Shown here one piece after another: positions 41,756 to 50,282 of a DNA stretch of 64,000 bases. The stretch spans positions 1 to 64,000 of the forward strand of contig JAIBBU010000002.1 in NCBI GenBank assembly GCA_019694515.1, given 5' to 3'. The position numbers were made by a program, and so were the translations under genes. The stretch is from Oligoflexia bacterium. GTDB lineage: Bacteria > Bdellovibrionota_C > UBA2361 > JBGSMV01. The notes below the pieces were generated by a model. That model saw only the letters and a list, made by a program, of their open reading frames with translations, did not search any database and was not told the DNA's origin. Numbering within the stretch: the stretch's first letter is position 1; every line of letters begins with the position of its first letter.

Positions 41756-43713
41756 GCTGCCGCCTTCGCTAACTTTCCGCTGCTGTTAAGCTGTTCACGT
41801 TGCCAGGCTTGATACATTAAGACGGTCCAGAGGTGCATCTGCCAATCCCGGCGGCCCGTGATATGCGCCTGCCACATGCTGCTTACGCGGCGGTGATCGA
41901 TATGCGGCAAATCCTTCAGCCGGGCCGGAACGAGCAGATCCTCCGCCCAGTCACGCAGCGGCCCCCTGAGCCATTCCGAGATCGGGACGCTAAAACCCTG
42001 CTTCGGGCGCTCGAAGATCTCGCCGGGCAGAAAGCGCCCGATTAGTTTTCGTAAAAGGATTTTGCTGGTGCGGCCATCGTTGCGTAAGTGGCGGGGGAGG
42101 CGCAGTACGAATTCCACCAGCCGGTGATCCAAGAAGGGGGCCCGCAGCTCCAGGGAGACGGCCATTGAACTGCGATCGCACTTGGTTAAAATGTCGTCAT
42201 GCAGATAGGTAGATAGATCTTGATACATCATCTCTTCCATGAAGGAGAGACTCGGCGGGATGCGATCCGGGCGCTGAAAGGGCAGGACGCTGGCTGCTTT
42301 GGGGACACGAAGATCGCCCCATAGAGACATGACGTTGTGATAAAGTTCCGCGCGGGATCGTATTTCCAAAAGACTGACGGCGCGATCCAGCTTTTTCCCG
42401 GGCGCGACGATCTGAAAAAATGACTGAGGAATAGTTTTAAGTATCGCTGCGAGGCCGCGCCGCGCCGGGGCAGGGACGCGCTTCAGTAGTTGCCACAGTC
42501 TGAACGCGCGATTGTATCGGGTGTATCCACCGAAGAGTTCGTCGCCCCCGTCTCCCGAAAGGCTGACGGTTACCTTCTGACGCGCTAACTTCGAGACCAG
42601 ATAAGTTGGGATTTGGGAGGAATCGGCAAATGGCTCATCGAACATGCCCGGAATCAATGGAATGACATTCAGCGCATCTTGAGGGGTTACATGCAGCTGT
42701 GTGTGAGCCGTTCCGAGGCGTTGGGCAATCTCTGATGCGATGGCAGATTCATCAAAGGCCTTTTCCCAAAAACCGATTGAAAACGTTTGGATCGGCCGTG
42801 AACTTTGCTGCTGCATTAGTGCCACGATAGTTGAGGAGTCAATACCGCCCGACAGGAATGCTCCCAACGGCACATCCGAAAGGAGTTGTCCCTTAATAGC
42901 TCCGCTAAGAAGCTCTTGAAGTTCATCACAGGCTTGTTCTTGCGTACCTGAAAAAAAGTCGGCCTTGGTTCGGGGCACAGCTGCTGCCAGCGACCAATAG
43001 CGGAGCGGGCGCCTGCTCGATTCGCCATCCGGATCGGGACTGTAATCCGCAGGGCGGTTTCTTAGTTCGGAATGCGATAGATCCAGCAAGCAACCCGGGG
43101 GCAGCTTATAAATCCCCTGAAAGATGCTCAAAGGGCACGGCACGCACCAATACTGGAAATAGGACTGCGCCGCATCTGGATCGACATCCAGCGCAGCGCC
43201 AGGGTGACAATGCAGCGCTTTAAGCTCCGAAGTGAAGAAAAAGCGTCCGCTGTTCCAACCGTAGTACAGCGGTTTTTCTCCCATCCGATCGCGCGCTAAG
43301 ATGAGGCGACGCTCGTCGCCGTCCCAAACTGCCAGGGCGAACATGCCGACGGTGCGCTCCAGGGTGTTTTGGACTCCCCATGCTTCGAAGCCCGCCAGCA
43401 GCACCTCGGTATCGCTATGGCCGCGAAAATGGGCACCCTTGGCCTGCAAGAGCTGGCGCAGCTCGGGGAAGTTGTAGATTTCCCCATTGAAGCACAGCAT
43501 GAAACGTTTGCTTGGAGAAGCTTTGGGTTGATGTCCCTCAGCGCTCAGGTCTAAGATCGATAGGCGGCGGTGAGCAAAATATATTCCGGCTTGAGGCTCT
43601 GCCCAAATCCCGAAATCATCGGGGCCGCGATGCTTTAGGACCTCCGACATCGATCCGAGTACCTGGGTCCAATCCTCGCGTAGAGGTGAAGCAAATCCGG
43701 CAATTCCGCACAC
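41752..43713 (-). CDS. Asparagine synthase-like glutamine amidotransferase
   Basis: This 653-aa AsnB-type enzyme begins at GTG 43713, so that Cys2 (MCGIAGF) is the glutaminase nucleophile. Class II GATase features include HRRLSILDLSAEGHQP and FNGEIYNF. The synthetase domain has the PP-loop LSGGIDSSTIVALM and LSGDGGDELFGGYTRY. In polysaccharide loci such proteins (for example WbpS in Pseudomonas) amidate the carboxyl of uronic or ulosonic acid sugars. Here it lies directly beside the NeuA-like gene, so an amidated acid sugar is likely. True asparagine synthesis cannot be excluded. Confidence 0.88.
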   Translation of the reverse strand: MCGIAGFASPLREDWTQVLGSMSEVLKHRGPDDFGIWAEPQAGIYFAHRRLSILDLSAEGHQPKASPSKRFMLCFNGEIYNFPELRQLLQAKGAHFRGHSDTEVLLAGFEAWGVQNTLERTVGMFALAVWDGDERRLILARDRMGEKPLYYGWNSGRFFFTSELKALHCHPGAALDVDPDAAQSYFQYWCVPCPLSIFQGIYKLPPGCLLDLSHSELRNRPADYSPDPDGESSRRPLRYWSLAAAVPRTKADFFSGTQEQACDELQELLSGAIKGQLLSDVPLGAFLSGGIDSSTIVALMQQQSSRPIQTFSIGFWEKAFDESAIASEIAQRLGTAHTQLHVTPQDALNVIPLIPGMFDEPFADSSQIPTYLVSKLARQKVTVSLSGDGGDELFGGYTRYNRAFRLWQLLKRVPAPARRGLAAILKTIPQSFFQIVAPGKKLDRAVSLLEIRSRAELYHNVMSLWGDLRVPKAASVLPFQRPDRIPPSLSFMEEMMYQDLSTYLHDDILTKCDRSSMAVSLELRAPFLDHRLVEFVLRLPRHLRNDGRTSKILLRKLIGRFLPGEIFERPKQGFSVPISEWLRGPLRDWAEDLLVPARLKDLPHIDHRRVSSMWQAHITGRRDWQMHLWTVLMYQAWQREQLNSSGKLAKAAA

Positions 43714-43746
43714 AACGCATCCGTAGTGGTAAGCCTTCTGAGCTTA

Positions 43747-44766
43747 CTATGGGTGCATCGCCTTAGCAATTAGATCAGCAGCCAAGCGATGCCCAGCCGC
43801 GTTCCAATGTCCATCGAACTTAAAGTGGTATTGCAGCGGATCTCCGGATTGTTCAAAATCTGGACGCAGATCTATCACTTTGAGATTGCGACTGCGCAGG
43901 GCTTGAACGAATTCCCGATGGACTCGATCTTCGGCAATCTCATTCCCCCCGGCCCAAAGCATGCGTGACGGAATGATGACGATCCAGCTGTCATAGCGCT
44001 CGGCCAGATCGCCAAGCTTCTGCGCAGATTCGCGGATTAGCTCTTCCGAATAGATATTTTTCAGCCCCGCTTTGATGTTGTCATCGATCAAACCGATGCC
44101 GGTGAATAATCGCGTAAGAGCCGGGCGAATGTGAATCTGTGTGGTGATCAACCGATATGCTGTGGAGTCGTAGCTCAGCCACTCTTTGAAGCGCATAAAT
44201 GGGAGCCATGAGCGGGTAGCGGTGTGGGCCGCCTTGCGAGCGGCAATCGATACCCGAGAGTATAGCTGAAGATCGTTTTCCATGCACACGCCAATCAGGA
44301 GGTTCTTAACCTGGGCTCCGCAGTGCTCTACGTACTGCACCAATTTGGCATAACCATCGAAGTCGGTTGGTATGGCAATATTGTAGACCTTTCGATTTAG
44401 GGATTTTTCGAGCAAATTTGAAAAACGTTCGGGTTCTTTCACCCCGTGTCCAAAAGAAAAAGAATCTCCGACCACCACCAGATCGGCGGGCTCAATCGAG
44501 CAGGCATCTTTATGGTCTCTTAGTCCAAGACTGTTAATTTGTACCGGCACGTTGTAATCGCCGGTATTCTTCCACATGAAGGCCGTTGTTCCTCGGGGTG
44601 CCAGGGGTACGCCGTCGGAGTTAGTGACAAATTTAAGCTCGCCCTCAGGTGAGTAAGAAGGAAAAAGCACCCGGCAAAGCAGTTCGAAACCTGCGAAACT
44701 TATTGCTACGGAAAGCAGCAAGAAGATCGGCCCAATCAGGATTCTTTTGAATCTAGACTGACGCAA
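43747..44766 (-). CDS. Membrane-anchored SGNH/GDSL hydrolase-family protein
   Basis: This 339-aa protein has an N-terminal transmembrane anchor (residues 10-32) and an extracytoplasmic SGNH fold. The nucleophile block is VVVGDSFSFGHGV (Ser102) and the closing Asp-x-x-His block is FDGHWNAAGHRLA near residue 320. SGNH proteins in such loci resemble AlgJ/AlgX and the SGNH half of O-acetyltransferases, so it may add or remove acetyl groups on the polymer in the periplasm. No partner MBOAT acyltransferase is seen in the window. The gene overlaps the DegT aminotransferase by 14 bases. Confidence 0.8.
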   Translation of the reverse strand: MRQSRFKRILIGPIFLLLSVAISFAGFELLCRVLFPSYSPEGELKFVTNSDGVPLAPRGTTAFMWKNTGDYNVPVQINSLGLRDHKDACSIEPADLVVVGDSFSFGHGVKEPERFSNLLEKSLNRKVYNIAIPTDFDGYAKLVQYVEHCGAQVKNLLIGVCMENDLQLYSRVSIAARKAAHTATRSWLPFMRFKEWLSYDSTAYRLITTQIHIRPALTRLFTGIGLIDDNIKAGLKNIYSEELIRESAQKLGDLAERYDSWIVIIPSRMLWAGGNEIAEDRVHREFVQALRSRNLKVIDLRPDFEQSGDPLQYHFKFDGHWNAAGHRLAADLIAKAMHP

Positions 44767-45994
44767 AGCTCAGCACCTTTTCTACGGCGCGGCAGCTGTC
44801 CTCAATGTCGGCCGCGGTCAATGTCGGATGTACTAAAAAAGCCAGCCCTGTTTCCCCGAGTTCTTTGGCGTTAGGAAGACGTTCGGGCGGTCTCGACTGA
44901 GGCAGCAGATCGAAGCACTTTTCTAAATAAATCTCGCTGCAGCTTCCAGTCGCGCACGGAATCCCTTCCGCTGCGATGGCGGTCATGATCCGATCGCGTG
45001 TCCAGCCGGGTTTGAGTCGCTCCGGCCTGACGAAGGCATAGACGCGATAGTAGCAGTGCTTGATGTGCTCGGGCACCTCGATCTGACGCAGGCATTCAAA
45101 TTTTGCAAAAGTACTATGAAGCTTGCGGGCATGTTCCTGCCTAGTCCTGACCCAGTCGGGAATTTTCTGTAGAAAGTAGCGCCCCAGTGCGGATTGCATC
45201 TCGGTCAGGCGCCAATTCGTGCCGAAGCTTTCATGCAGCCATTTGAAGCCGGGCGGGTGGGCCCGTTTGTATACTGCGTCAAAGTCTTTGCCGTGATCCT
45301 TGTAGGCCCAAGCTTTTCGCCAAAGTGCAGCATTGTTGGTGGTGAGCATGGATCCTTCTCCGCCAGTCGTCATCAGCTTGTCCTGACAGAATGAAAAAAC
45401 CCCTACGTCTCCGAGGCTACCAACAGGGCGTCCTCTGTAATATGCGCCCTGCGCCTGGGCACAATCCTCGATTACCCTCAGATTATGTTTATTCGCTAGC
45501 TGCAGGATCGGTCCCATTTCGCAGGGCCATCCGGCGAGATGCACTGCGATAATCGCCTTAGTTCTTGGTGTCAGCACCTTGGCGATCGAATCAGCGCTAA
45601 TGTTTTGGGAATCCCGGTCTACATCAGCCATGATCGGGACGGCGCCGCGCAGCACGACCGAACTGGCCGAGGCGATGAAGGTACGAGGCGAAGTTATAAC
45701 TTCATCACCGGGACCGATCTCTAGTATATGGAGTGCAAGCTCAAGCCCGACACTAGCATTCGCCAGTGCGACTGCAAACTCGCACTCTTGGGCGTATGCA
45801 AACTCCCGTTCGAACTCACGTCCCTCCACGCCCGTCCAGTAACTGACCTTGCCGGAAGCCAGGCAATTGCTGACCCGCTCTTGGGCTGCGGCGTCAAAAA
45901 ATGGCCAGCCCGGAAGCGGCTTGGTGCGGAGCGGCGTGCCGCCATCAATTGCCAGCGAGGAGTTCTTCATTTCTTTGCTATTAACATTGTCCAT
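44753..45994 (-). CDS. DegT/DnrJ/EryC1/StrS aminotransferase (PglE-like)
   Basis: This 413-aa PLP-dependent sugar aminotransferase starts at ATG 45994, with a GGAAG just upstream and a 14-base overlap with the PglC-like gene; the open frame extends much further upstream only because it runs inside that gene. Motifs: GDEVITSPRTFIASASSVVLRG, VIEDCAQAQGAYYRGRPVG and the PLP lysine Lys206 in FSFCQDKLMTTGGEGSM. The family aminates 4-keto sugars. With the PglF-like dehydratase (31749) and the acetyltransferase (50283) it can complete UDP-bacillosamine-type synthesis. Adjacent location to the initiating transferase supports this. Confidence 0.88.
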   Translation of the reverse strand: MDNVNSKEMKNSSLAIDGGTPLRTKPLPGWPFFDAAAQERVSNCLASGKVSYWTGVEGREFEREFAYAQECEFAVALANASVGLELALHILEIGPGDEVITSPRTFIASASSVVLRGAVPIMADVDRDSQNISADSIAKVLTPRTKAIIAVHLAGWPCEMGPILQLANKHNLRVIEDCAQAQGAYYRGRPVGSLGDVGVFSFCQDKLMTTGGEGSMLTTNNAALWRKAWAYKDHGKDFDAVYKRAHPPGFKWLHESFGTNWRLTEMQSALGRYFLQKIPDWVRTRQEHARKLHSTFAKFECLRQIEVPEHIKHCYYRVYAFVRPERLKPGWTRDRIMTAIAAEGIPCATGSCSEIYLEKCFDLLPQSRPPERLPNAKELGETGLAFLVHPTLTAADIEDSCRAVEKVLSFASV

Positions 45995-46595
45995 CACTTC
46001 CGGTAAAGCGTTGCATGATGACTGAATCTGCAGGCGAAATTCCGGAGCGTTTGACGACGGAAGCCACAGTGCGAAATAAAATCTCCAGATCGAGCGAAAA
46101 ACTGCAGCGTTCAACGTACTCAACGTCAGCCTTAAAGCGCTGCTCCCAGGTAAGGAGATTGCGGCCGCGAACCTGTGCCAACCCGGTGATCCCGGGCCGC
46201 ACCTCCATACGTCGTCGCTGGAAGGAATTATAAAGCGGCACATACTCGGGTAGCAGTGGTCGGGGGCCGATCAGGCTCATTTCACCCCGCAGTACATTCA
46301 GCAACTGTGGAAGTTCGTCCAATGAGCTAGCCCTCAGAGCACGGCCGATCTGCGTGAGCCGCTGCTCGTCCGGTAACAGCTCTCCGTTCGCATCCCGGGT
46401 GTCGCGCATAGTCTGAAACTTAAAGAGCGTGAACGGCTTGGCCTGCAGTCCCGGACGGATCTGTCTAAACACGACCTGCCGGTCCTGAAAGACCCAAAGA
46501 GCAGCTGCAATTATGAGCAGCAGCGGAAACAGCAATATTAAGGCGACGAATGCCACCAGAAAATCTAAAATTACCTTCACCACCGTTCGATACAA
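45981..46595 (-). CDS. PglC-like initiating phosphoglycosyl transferase
   Basis: This 204-aa monotopic sugar-1-phosphate transferase has a re-entrant hydrophobic N-terminus (residues 5-36), then VVFRQIRPGLQAKPFTLFKF and the catalytic Asp-Glu in RASSLDELPQLLNVLRGEMSLIGPRPLLPEY. RPGITGLAQVRGRN is also present. It transfers a sugar phosphate to undecaprenyl phosphate and so starts each repeat unit. The short form without extra membrane helices is that of PglC (bacillosamine). It is first in the minus-strand run and is divergent from the wzy-like gene. Substrate choice is inferred from neighbours. Confidence 0.92.
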   Translation of the reverse strand: MYRTVVKVILDFLVAFVALILLFPLLLIIAAALWVFQDRQVVFRQIRPGLQAKPFTLFKFQTMRDTRDANGELLPDEQRLTQIGRALRASSLDELPQLLNVLRGEMSLIGPRPLLPEYVPLYNSFQRRRMEVRPGITGLAQVRGRNLLTWEQRFKADVEYVERCSFSLDLEILFRTVASVVKRSGISPADSVIMQRFTGSDGQC

Positions 46596-46700
46596 AAGCC
46601 GCTCCCTGTAGTGACGTTTAGCTCCCTCAGTCCGGATAGACAGCAGCTCTACCCCTAGAATATAGTTTAGAGCAGACCATCAAGGTAACATTTAAAGCGG

Positions 46701-46728
46701 TTGGCAGGAATTCCTGCTGTACTGTAAT
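46701..46728 (+). promoter_or_regulatory. Near-consensus promoter with embedded palindrome upstream of wzy
   Basis: TTGGCA (46701-46706) and TGTAAT (46723-46728) are each five of six bases from the sigma-70 consensus, 16 bases apart. A perfect 14-bp palindrome GCAGGAATTCCTGC fills 46704-46717, overlapping the -35 box and spacer, as an operator would. The start point would be near 46735, only about five bases before ATG 46740, so the transcript would be nearly leaderless and would lose the GGAA at 46729-46732. Confidence 0.42.
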
Positions 46729-46739
46729 GGAACGCCAAA

Positions 46740-48131
46740 ATGCCCAATCGTTCTAGGCCGTACGCCAAAGTCGTCGATTTAACCTTCGTGCTGGCGACAG
46801 TTCTGTTTGTTTTGGCATTCGAGCTGTTATTCTTCTTTGCGACGGAGGACTTGGCCGGGCCTATATATACGGTCAAGGTTATAGTTCCGGTGCTGCTGTT
46901 TGTCCTGGCCGCCAGTCGAGGTGTGCTGTTCGTGCCCAATAATACGCTGGGCACGCGCTATGTGGTGTTTACGGGGCTACTGCTGCTTTGTGCCCTTCTT
47001 CCGACCGTGATCAATTTGGGATTTGGCCCAGGCTTTATCGAATGGGCAAAATATTTGCCGCGCCTGATATTCATCACCGCCGTTGTGGCTTACCTGGCGC
47101 GGTCGGAACGTGCTGCTTGGATGATCGCGAAGGGGTTATGTGTTATTGCATCCCTCGCCACGATCCAATACTGCGCCCTCTTCTATCATGTGATTCAGCG
47201 CGATCTTGATGTCCTCTATATTTTCCATGATCAAGTGGCTTTAGGCGGGGCCCGGGGGCTGCTCGGAAATATAAATTCAATGATGTACTTCCCAAGCTTC
47301 GATATGCCGATTCCTCGGCTCACCAGTTATTGGCTGGAGCCCTCAACGGCGAGTGCGTTTATGTTCGCGGCCTTCTTTTTAGGGCGGGCGCTTTATGATG
47401 CGGGCTACAACAAGTTTTGGGCAATCTGTGGATGGTTTGCCTTTGCGGGCGGTTTCGCTTGTATGTCGAATGCGGGTTATCTCGCGATCGGCGTGGCGCT
47501 GCTTCTGCCCACGATTGTACGTTTGCATATCCGCTTGAACTGGTTCAAGCGCGTGCTCTTCTTCTTGCTGGGAATGCCGCTGATTGTCCTGGCGCTGCAC
47601 GGCCGCGACTATGTGGCGCACAATCTTAGCGACAACGATGTTGCCCGGGCGGTGACGGGGGTGCGAGAAGCGCCTGCCAACCCGGGAGAGTTCGATGCAT
47701 TTGGCGGCCGCTTAGAGATGATTACCCTGGTGTACGAGCTGATTTCAAAGCGGCCTCTTGGTACCGGGTTGTTTAAGAACTCTGATGATATTGCGGCGCC
47801 CTCCGCCCCGATAAAATGGTTGGCCATGGCCGGTCTCGGTGGCTTCCTGATAGTGGTTTGGCGCGAACTAATGCTGCTGCGGTCGGCGGTCGTATCCCTG
47901 CGCTTTCATCCGGCTTACAGAGGATTGGTCCAGGCCTGGACTGCAGTCGCTGTACAGCAGCTCTCATACGGGGAGTGGGCTAATGGACTGTATCTGTTGC
48001 TGGCGGGTATGGTGGGATGTATGCCGTTTTGGATCCAGGCCCACCAGCGGGCCGCGCAAGCTAAAGCGGAGATCTCACAGAATCTAATGCCCGCCGATAC
48101 CGGACTCTCCCAGTTCGCAGCTGTTGGATAG
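46740..48131 (+). CDS. Wzy-like O-antigen/polysaccharide polymerase
   Basis: This 463-aa integral membrane protein has roughly ten or more hydrophobic segments, with a large periplasmic loop between about 295 and 335 (GRDYVAHNLSDNDVARAV onward). LTSYWLEPSTASAFMFAAFFLGR resembles the proline/serine-rich motif seen in Wzy and O-antigen ligase family members, and SKRPLGTG is typical of the ligase/polymerase loop. It would polymerise lipid-linked repeats in the periplasm. WaaL-type ligase is the alternative. Start ATG 46740 with GGAA seven bases before. The next gene overlaps by eight bases. Confidence 0.82.
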   Translation: MPNRSRPYAKVVDLTFVLATVLFVLAFELLFFFATEDLAGPIYTVKVIVPVLLFVLAASRGVLFVPNNTLGTRYVVFTGLLLLCALLPTVINLGFGPGFIEWAKYLPRLIFITAVVAYLARSERAAWMIAKGLCVIASLATIQYCALFYHVIQRDLDVLYIFHDQVALGGARGLLGNINSMMYFPSFDMPIPRLTSYWLEPSTASAFMFAAFFLGRALYDAGYNKFWAICGWFAFAGGFACMSNAGYLAIGVALLLPTIVRLHIRLNWFKRVLFFLLGMPLIVLALHGRDYVAHNLSDNDVARAVTGVREAPANPGEFDAFGGRLEMITLVYELISKRPLGTGLFKNSDDIAAPSAPIKWLAMAGLGGFLIVVWRELMLLRSAVVSLRFHPAYRGLVQAWTAVAVQQLSYGEWANGLYLLLAGMVGCMPFWIQAHQRAAQAKAEISQNLMPADTGLSQFAAVG

Positions 48132-50241
48132 AGTGGCAGTTGTGGGATTAGCTTTACCGATCGTCCCGTCGCCAGCTCTATTAGAGAGCGGACAGGCGTT
48201 TTTTACATTTCAGCCCGCTTGCGAGTTAAAGGCACAAGAAGGACCGCTTCAGATCGATCTTACCCTGCGGTCGGCCGTTTCTTTGGCATTAATTGCGCAA
48301 TGGTTCGGCGAGCTTCGGGAGCGAACGCCGGTCGTTTGGCTTCCTAATTACTTCTGCAATTCTTCACTGGGGCCGCTGCGTAAGGCCGGTGCGAACCTAA
48401 CTTTTTATCCGCTAAATGCGAGTCTTGAGCCGGACTACAGCTGGTGCCGCGAGCATGCTGAGCATACAGCTCCGGATATTTTCGTTTTAGTGCACTTCTT
48501 CGGCTATGCCTCCAACGCGGGCGAGGCGCTGCGCTTTTCGGAGCAATTCAAGTCCGTGCTGGTGGAGGACGCGGCACATTGCATGAGCTTTACCGCGCAG
48601 ATCGGCGCAAAGGGCGCCTTTGCGTTGCGAAGCCCTCATAAATTGGTGGCCGCTCCGCATGGCGCACTGGTTCGCTTCGATCCTGCGCGGCTCAAATTTT
48701 GGCCGGAACAGCTGCAGCAACGCGCCCAAGCGCTGTGGCGTGACAAGCTGACGCAGTTGCCGCAAAGCCGCGATCTCCCGATTGCATGGCTCTGCAAGCG
48801 GACCCTGCAGCAATTGATTGGCGGCAGACTGCCTGCAGTTAATTTCGATCCCGCACTTGATCGGATTCCTGCCGTTAATACTCCTGTGCAGCGGCCCAGC
48901 AGGGGGGTCCTACAGCTCCTCGTTGCCGCGCAGAACCAGGTCGCCGCGATCTGCGATCGACGCTGGGAAAATTTTAGAATCTGGGAGGAAAGTATCGGCG
49001 CATGGGGACTCAGCCCCGGTTGGTCGGAGTTGCGTGGTCGCCTAGGATGTCCGTATCTCTTTCCCTTTACTGCAGCCGACCCGCATAGCCTGCACGCCGG
49101 GGTGCGTCGTTTACAGAGTGCCGGTGTTCCGGTGATGTCATGGCCGGATCTTCCTCCCGAGGTGCTAGCCGATCCGGTGGCGCATGCTGGAGCCCTGGCA
49201 CTGCGATCCAAGATGTACTTTCTGCCGGTTCATCAGGGTCTAACTCCTTGGGCGCTGGCGCAGAAGAGCACTGCGCACCGAACAGCTCGGATCCGGCTGC
49301 CGAAAGTTGAATTTTTGGAGCTCGATCGTGAGGCTTGGGATTTGAAGGTTTCGAGAGCCCAGTTCCCAAGCCTCTTGCAATCTTCTGCCTGGGCCGAAGC
49401 TAAGCGTAGGGAGGGCTGGGATTGCCGGCGCGTGAACGCTACTCTGAGAGGAGAGGAAGTTGCTCTAATTCAGATCCTGAAGCGTCGACGCGGGCCGCTG
49501 CTGGTTCAGAGGATCAACCGCGCTCCGTTGCTGCTGCATGCGCTAAATCCCGCAGATCTTGAAGCGCTTTATCGCGCAGTGGCAGAGTTAGCAGGAGTGT
49601 TTAAGGGGACTGTGCTCTCAATCGCGCCGCCTTTAGAGTTTGGTGCGCAGCATCTTGGGATCTTAAAGGCCGCCGGTTTCCGTCCAAACTTTAGGTCGAG
49701 ACGTCCCTGGATCTCATCCTCGATTGACCTTACTCGATCTGAGGAGGAGCTGCGCGCGGGCCTTGAAAAGAAGTGGAGAGCGTCGCTGAAAAAAGCTGCG
49801 GGCGAAGGACTGCAGGTTGTATCGTCCTCCGAAAAAGCGAGAGTCGGCGATTTTCTTTTGCGCTACCAAGAGTTTGTGGCTAAGCGCAGCTTCGACGGAG
49901 TTCCGGTGCCGCTATTGGAAGATCTATACGAGGCTGGCAAGGAACAGGATTTACTTTTGGTCCTGGATGCGGAATTGGAAGGCGGAGCAGTTGCCTCCGT
50001 TTGCATCGCGCAGCACGCGGGAGTCTCAACCTATCTAGCAGGGTTTGCGGATGAAGAGGGGCGGCGTAAGCAAGCGAGCTACCTATTATTGTGGGAGGCG
50101 ATTTTACTCTCGAAGCGGGCGGGGATGCGTTATTTTGATCTGGGCGGAACCGATGCCGTACTTACCCCGGAAATAGCAGCTTTCAAACGGGGGCTTGGAG
50201 GGAAAGAATATCGCTTGGTCGGCGAGTTCTACCGAATTTAG
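48124..50241 (+). CDS. Aminotransferase-like / FemAB-type acyltransferase fusion protein
   Basis: This 705-aa protein joins two folds. Residues about 25-390 follow the DegT/aspartate-aminotransferase layout: VVWLPNYFCNSSLGPLRKAG, VLVHFFGYASNAG, VLVEDAAHCMSF and a PLP-lysine candidate Lys173 in RSPHKLVAAPHGALV. Residues about 400-705 follow the FemAB/GNAT type: LLQSSAWAEAKRREGW, ALIQILKRRRGPLLVQRI, LEKKWRASLKKAAGEGL and YFDLGGTDAVLTPEIAAFKRGLGG. FemAB proteins transfer aminoacyl groups from tRNA, so one reading is that an amino sugar is made and then aminoacylated. TTG 48124 overlaps the wzy stop; GTG 48133 is an alternative start. Precise role unknown. Confidence 0.75.
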   Translation: MDRVAVVGLALPIVPSPALLESGQAFFTFQPACELKAQEGPLQIDLTLRSAVSLALIAQWFGELRERTPVVWLPNYFCNSSLGPLRKAGANLTFYPLNASLEPDYSWCREHAEHTAPDIFVLVHFFGYASNAGEALRFSEQFKSVLVEDAAHCMSFTAQIGAKGAFALRSPHKLVAAPHGALVRFDPARLKFWPEQLQQRAQALWRDKLTQLPQSRDLPIAWLCKRTLQQLIGGRLPAVNFDPALDRIPAVNTPVQRPSRGVLQLLVAAQNQVAAICDRRWENFRIWEESIGAWGLSPGWSELRGRLGCPYLFPFTAADPHSLHAGVRRLQSAGVPVMSWPDLPPEVLADPVAHAGALALRSKMYFLPVHQGLTPWALAQKSTAHRTARIRLPKVEFLELDREAWDLKVSRAQFPSLLQSSAWAEAKRREGWDCRRVNATLRGEEVALIQILKRRRGPLLVQRINRAPLLLHALNPADLEALYRAVAELAGVFKGTVLSIAPPLEFGAQHLGILKAAGFRPNFRSRRPWISSSIDLTRSEEELRAGLEKKWRASLKKAAGEGLQVVSSSEKARVGDFLLRYQEFVAKRSFDGVPVPLLEDLYEAGKEQDLLLVLDAELEGGAVASVCIAQHAGVSTYLAGFADEEGRRKQASYLLLWEAILLSKRAGMRYFDLGGTDAVLTPEIAAFKRGLGGKEYRLVGEFYRI

Positions 50242-50282
50242 TAGAGTCGAGTGGTCTGAGTCAGCTTGAGCAGGGGGATGAT

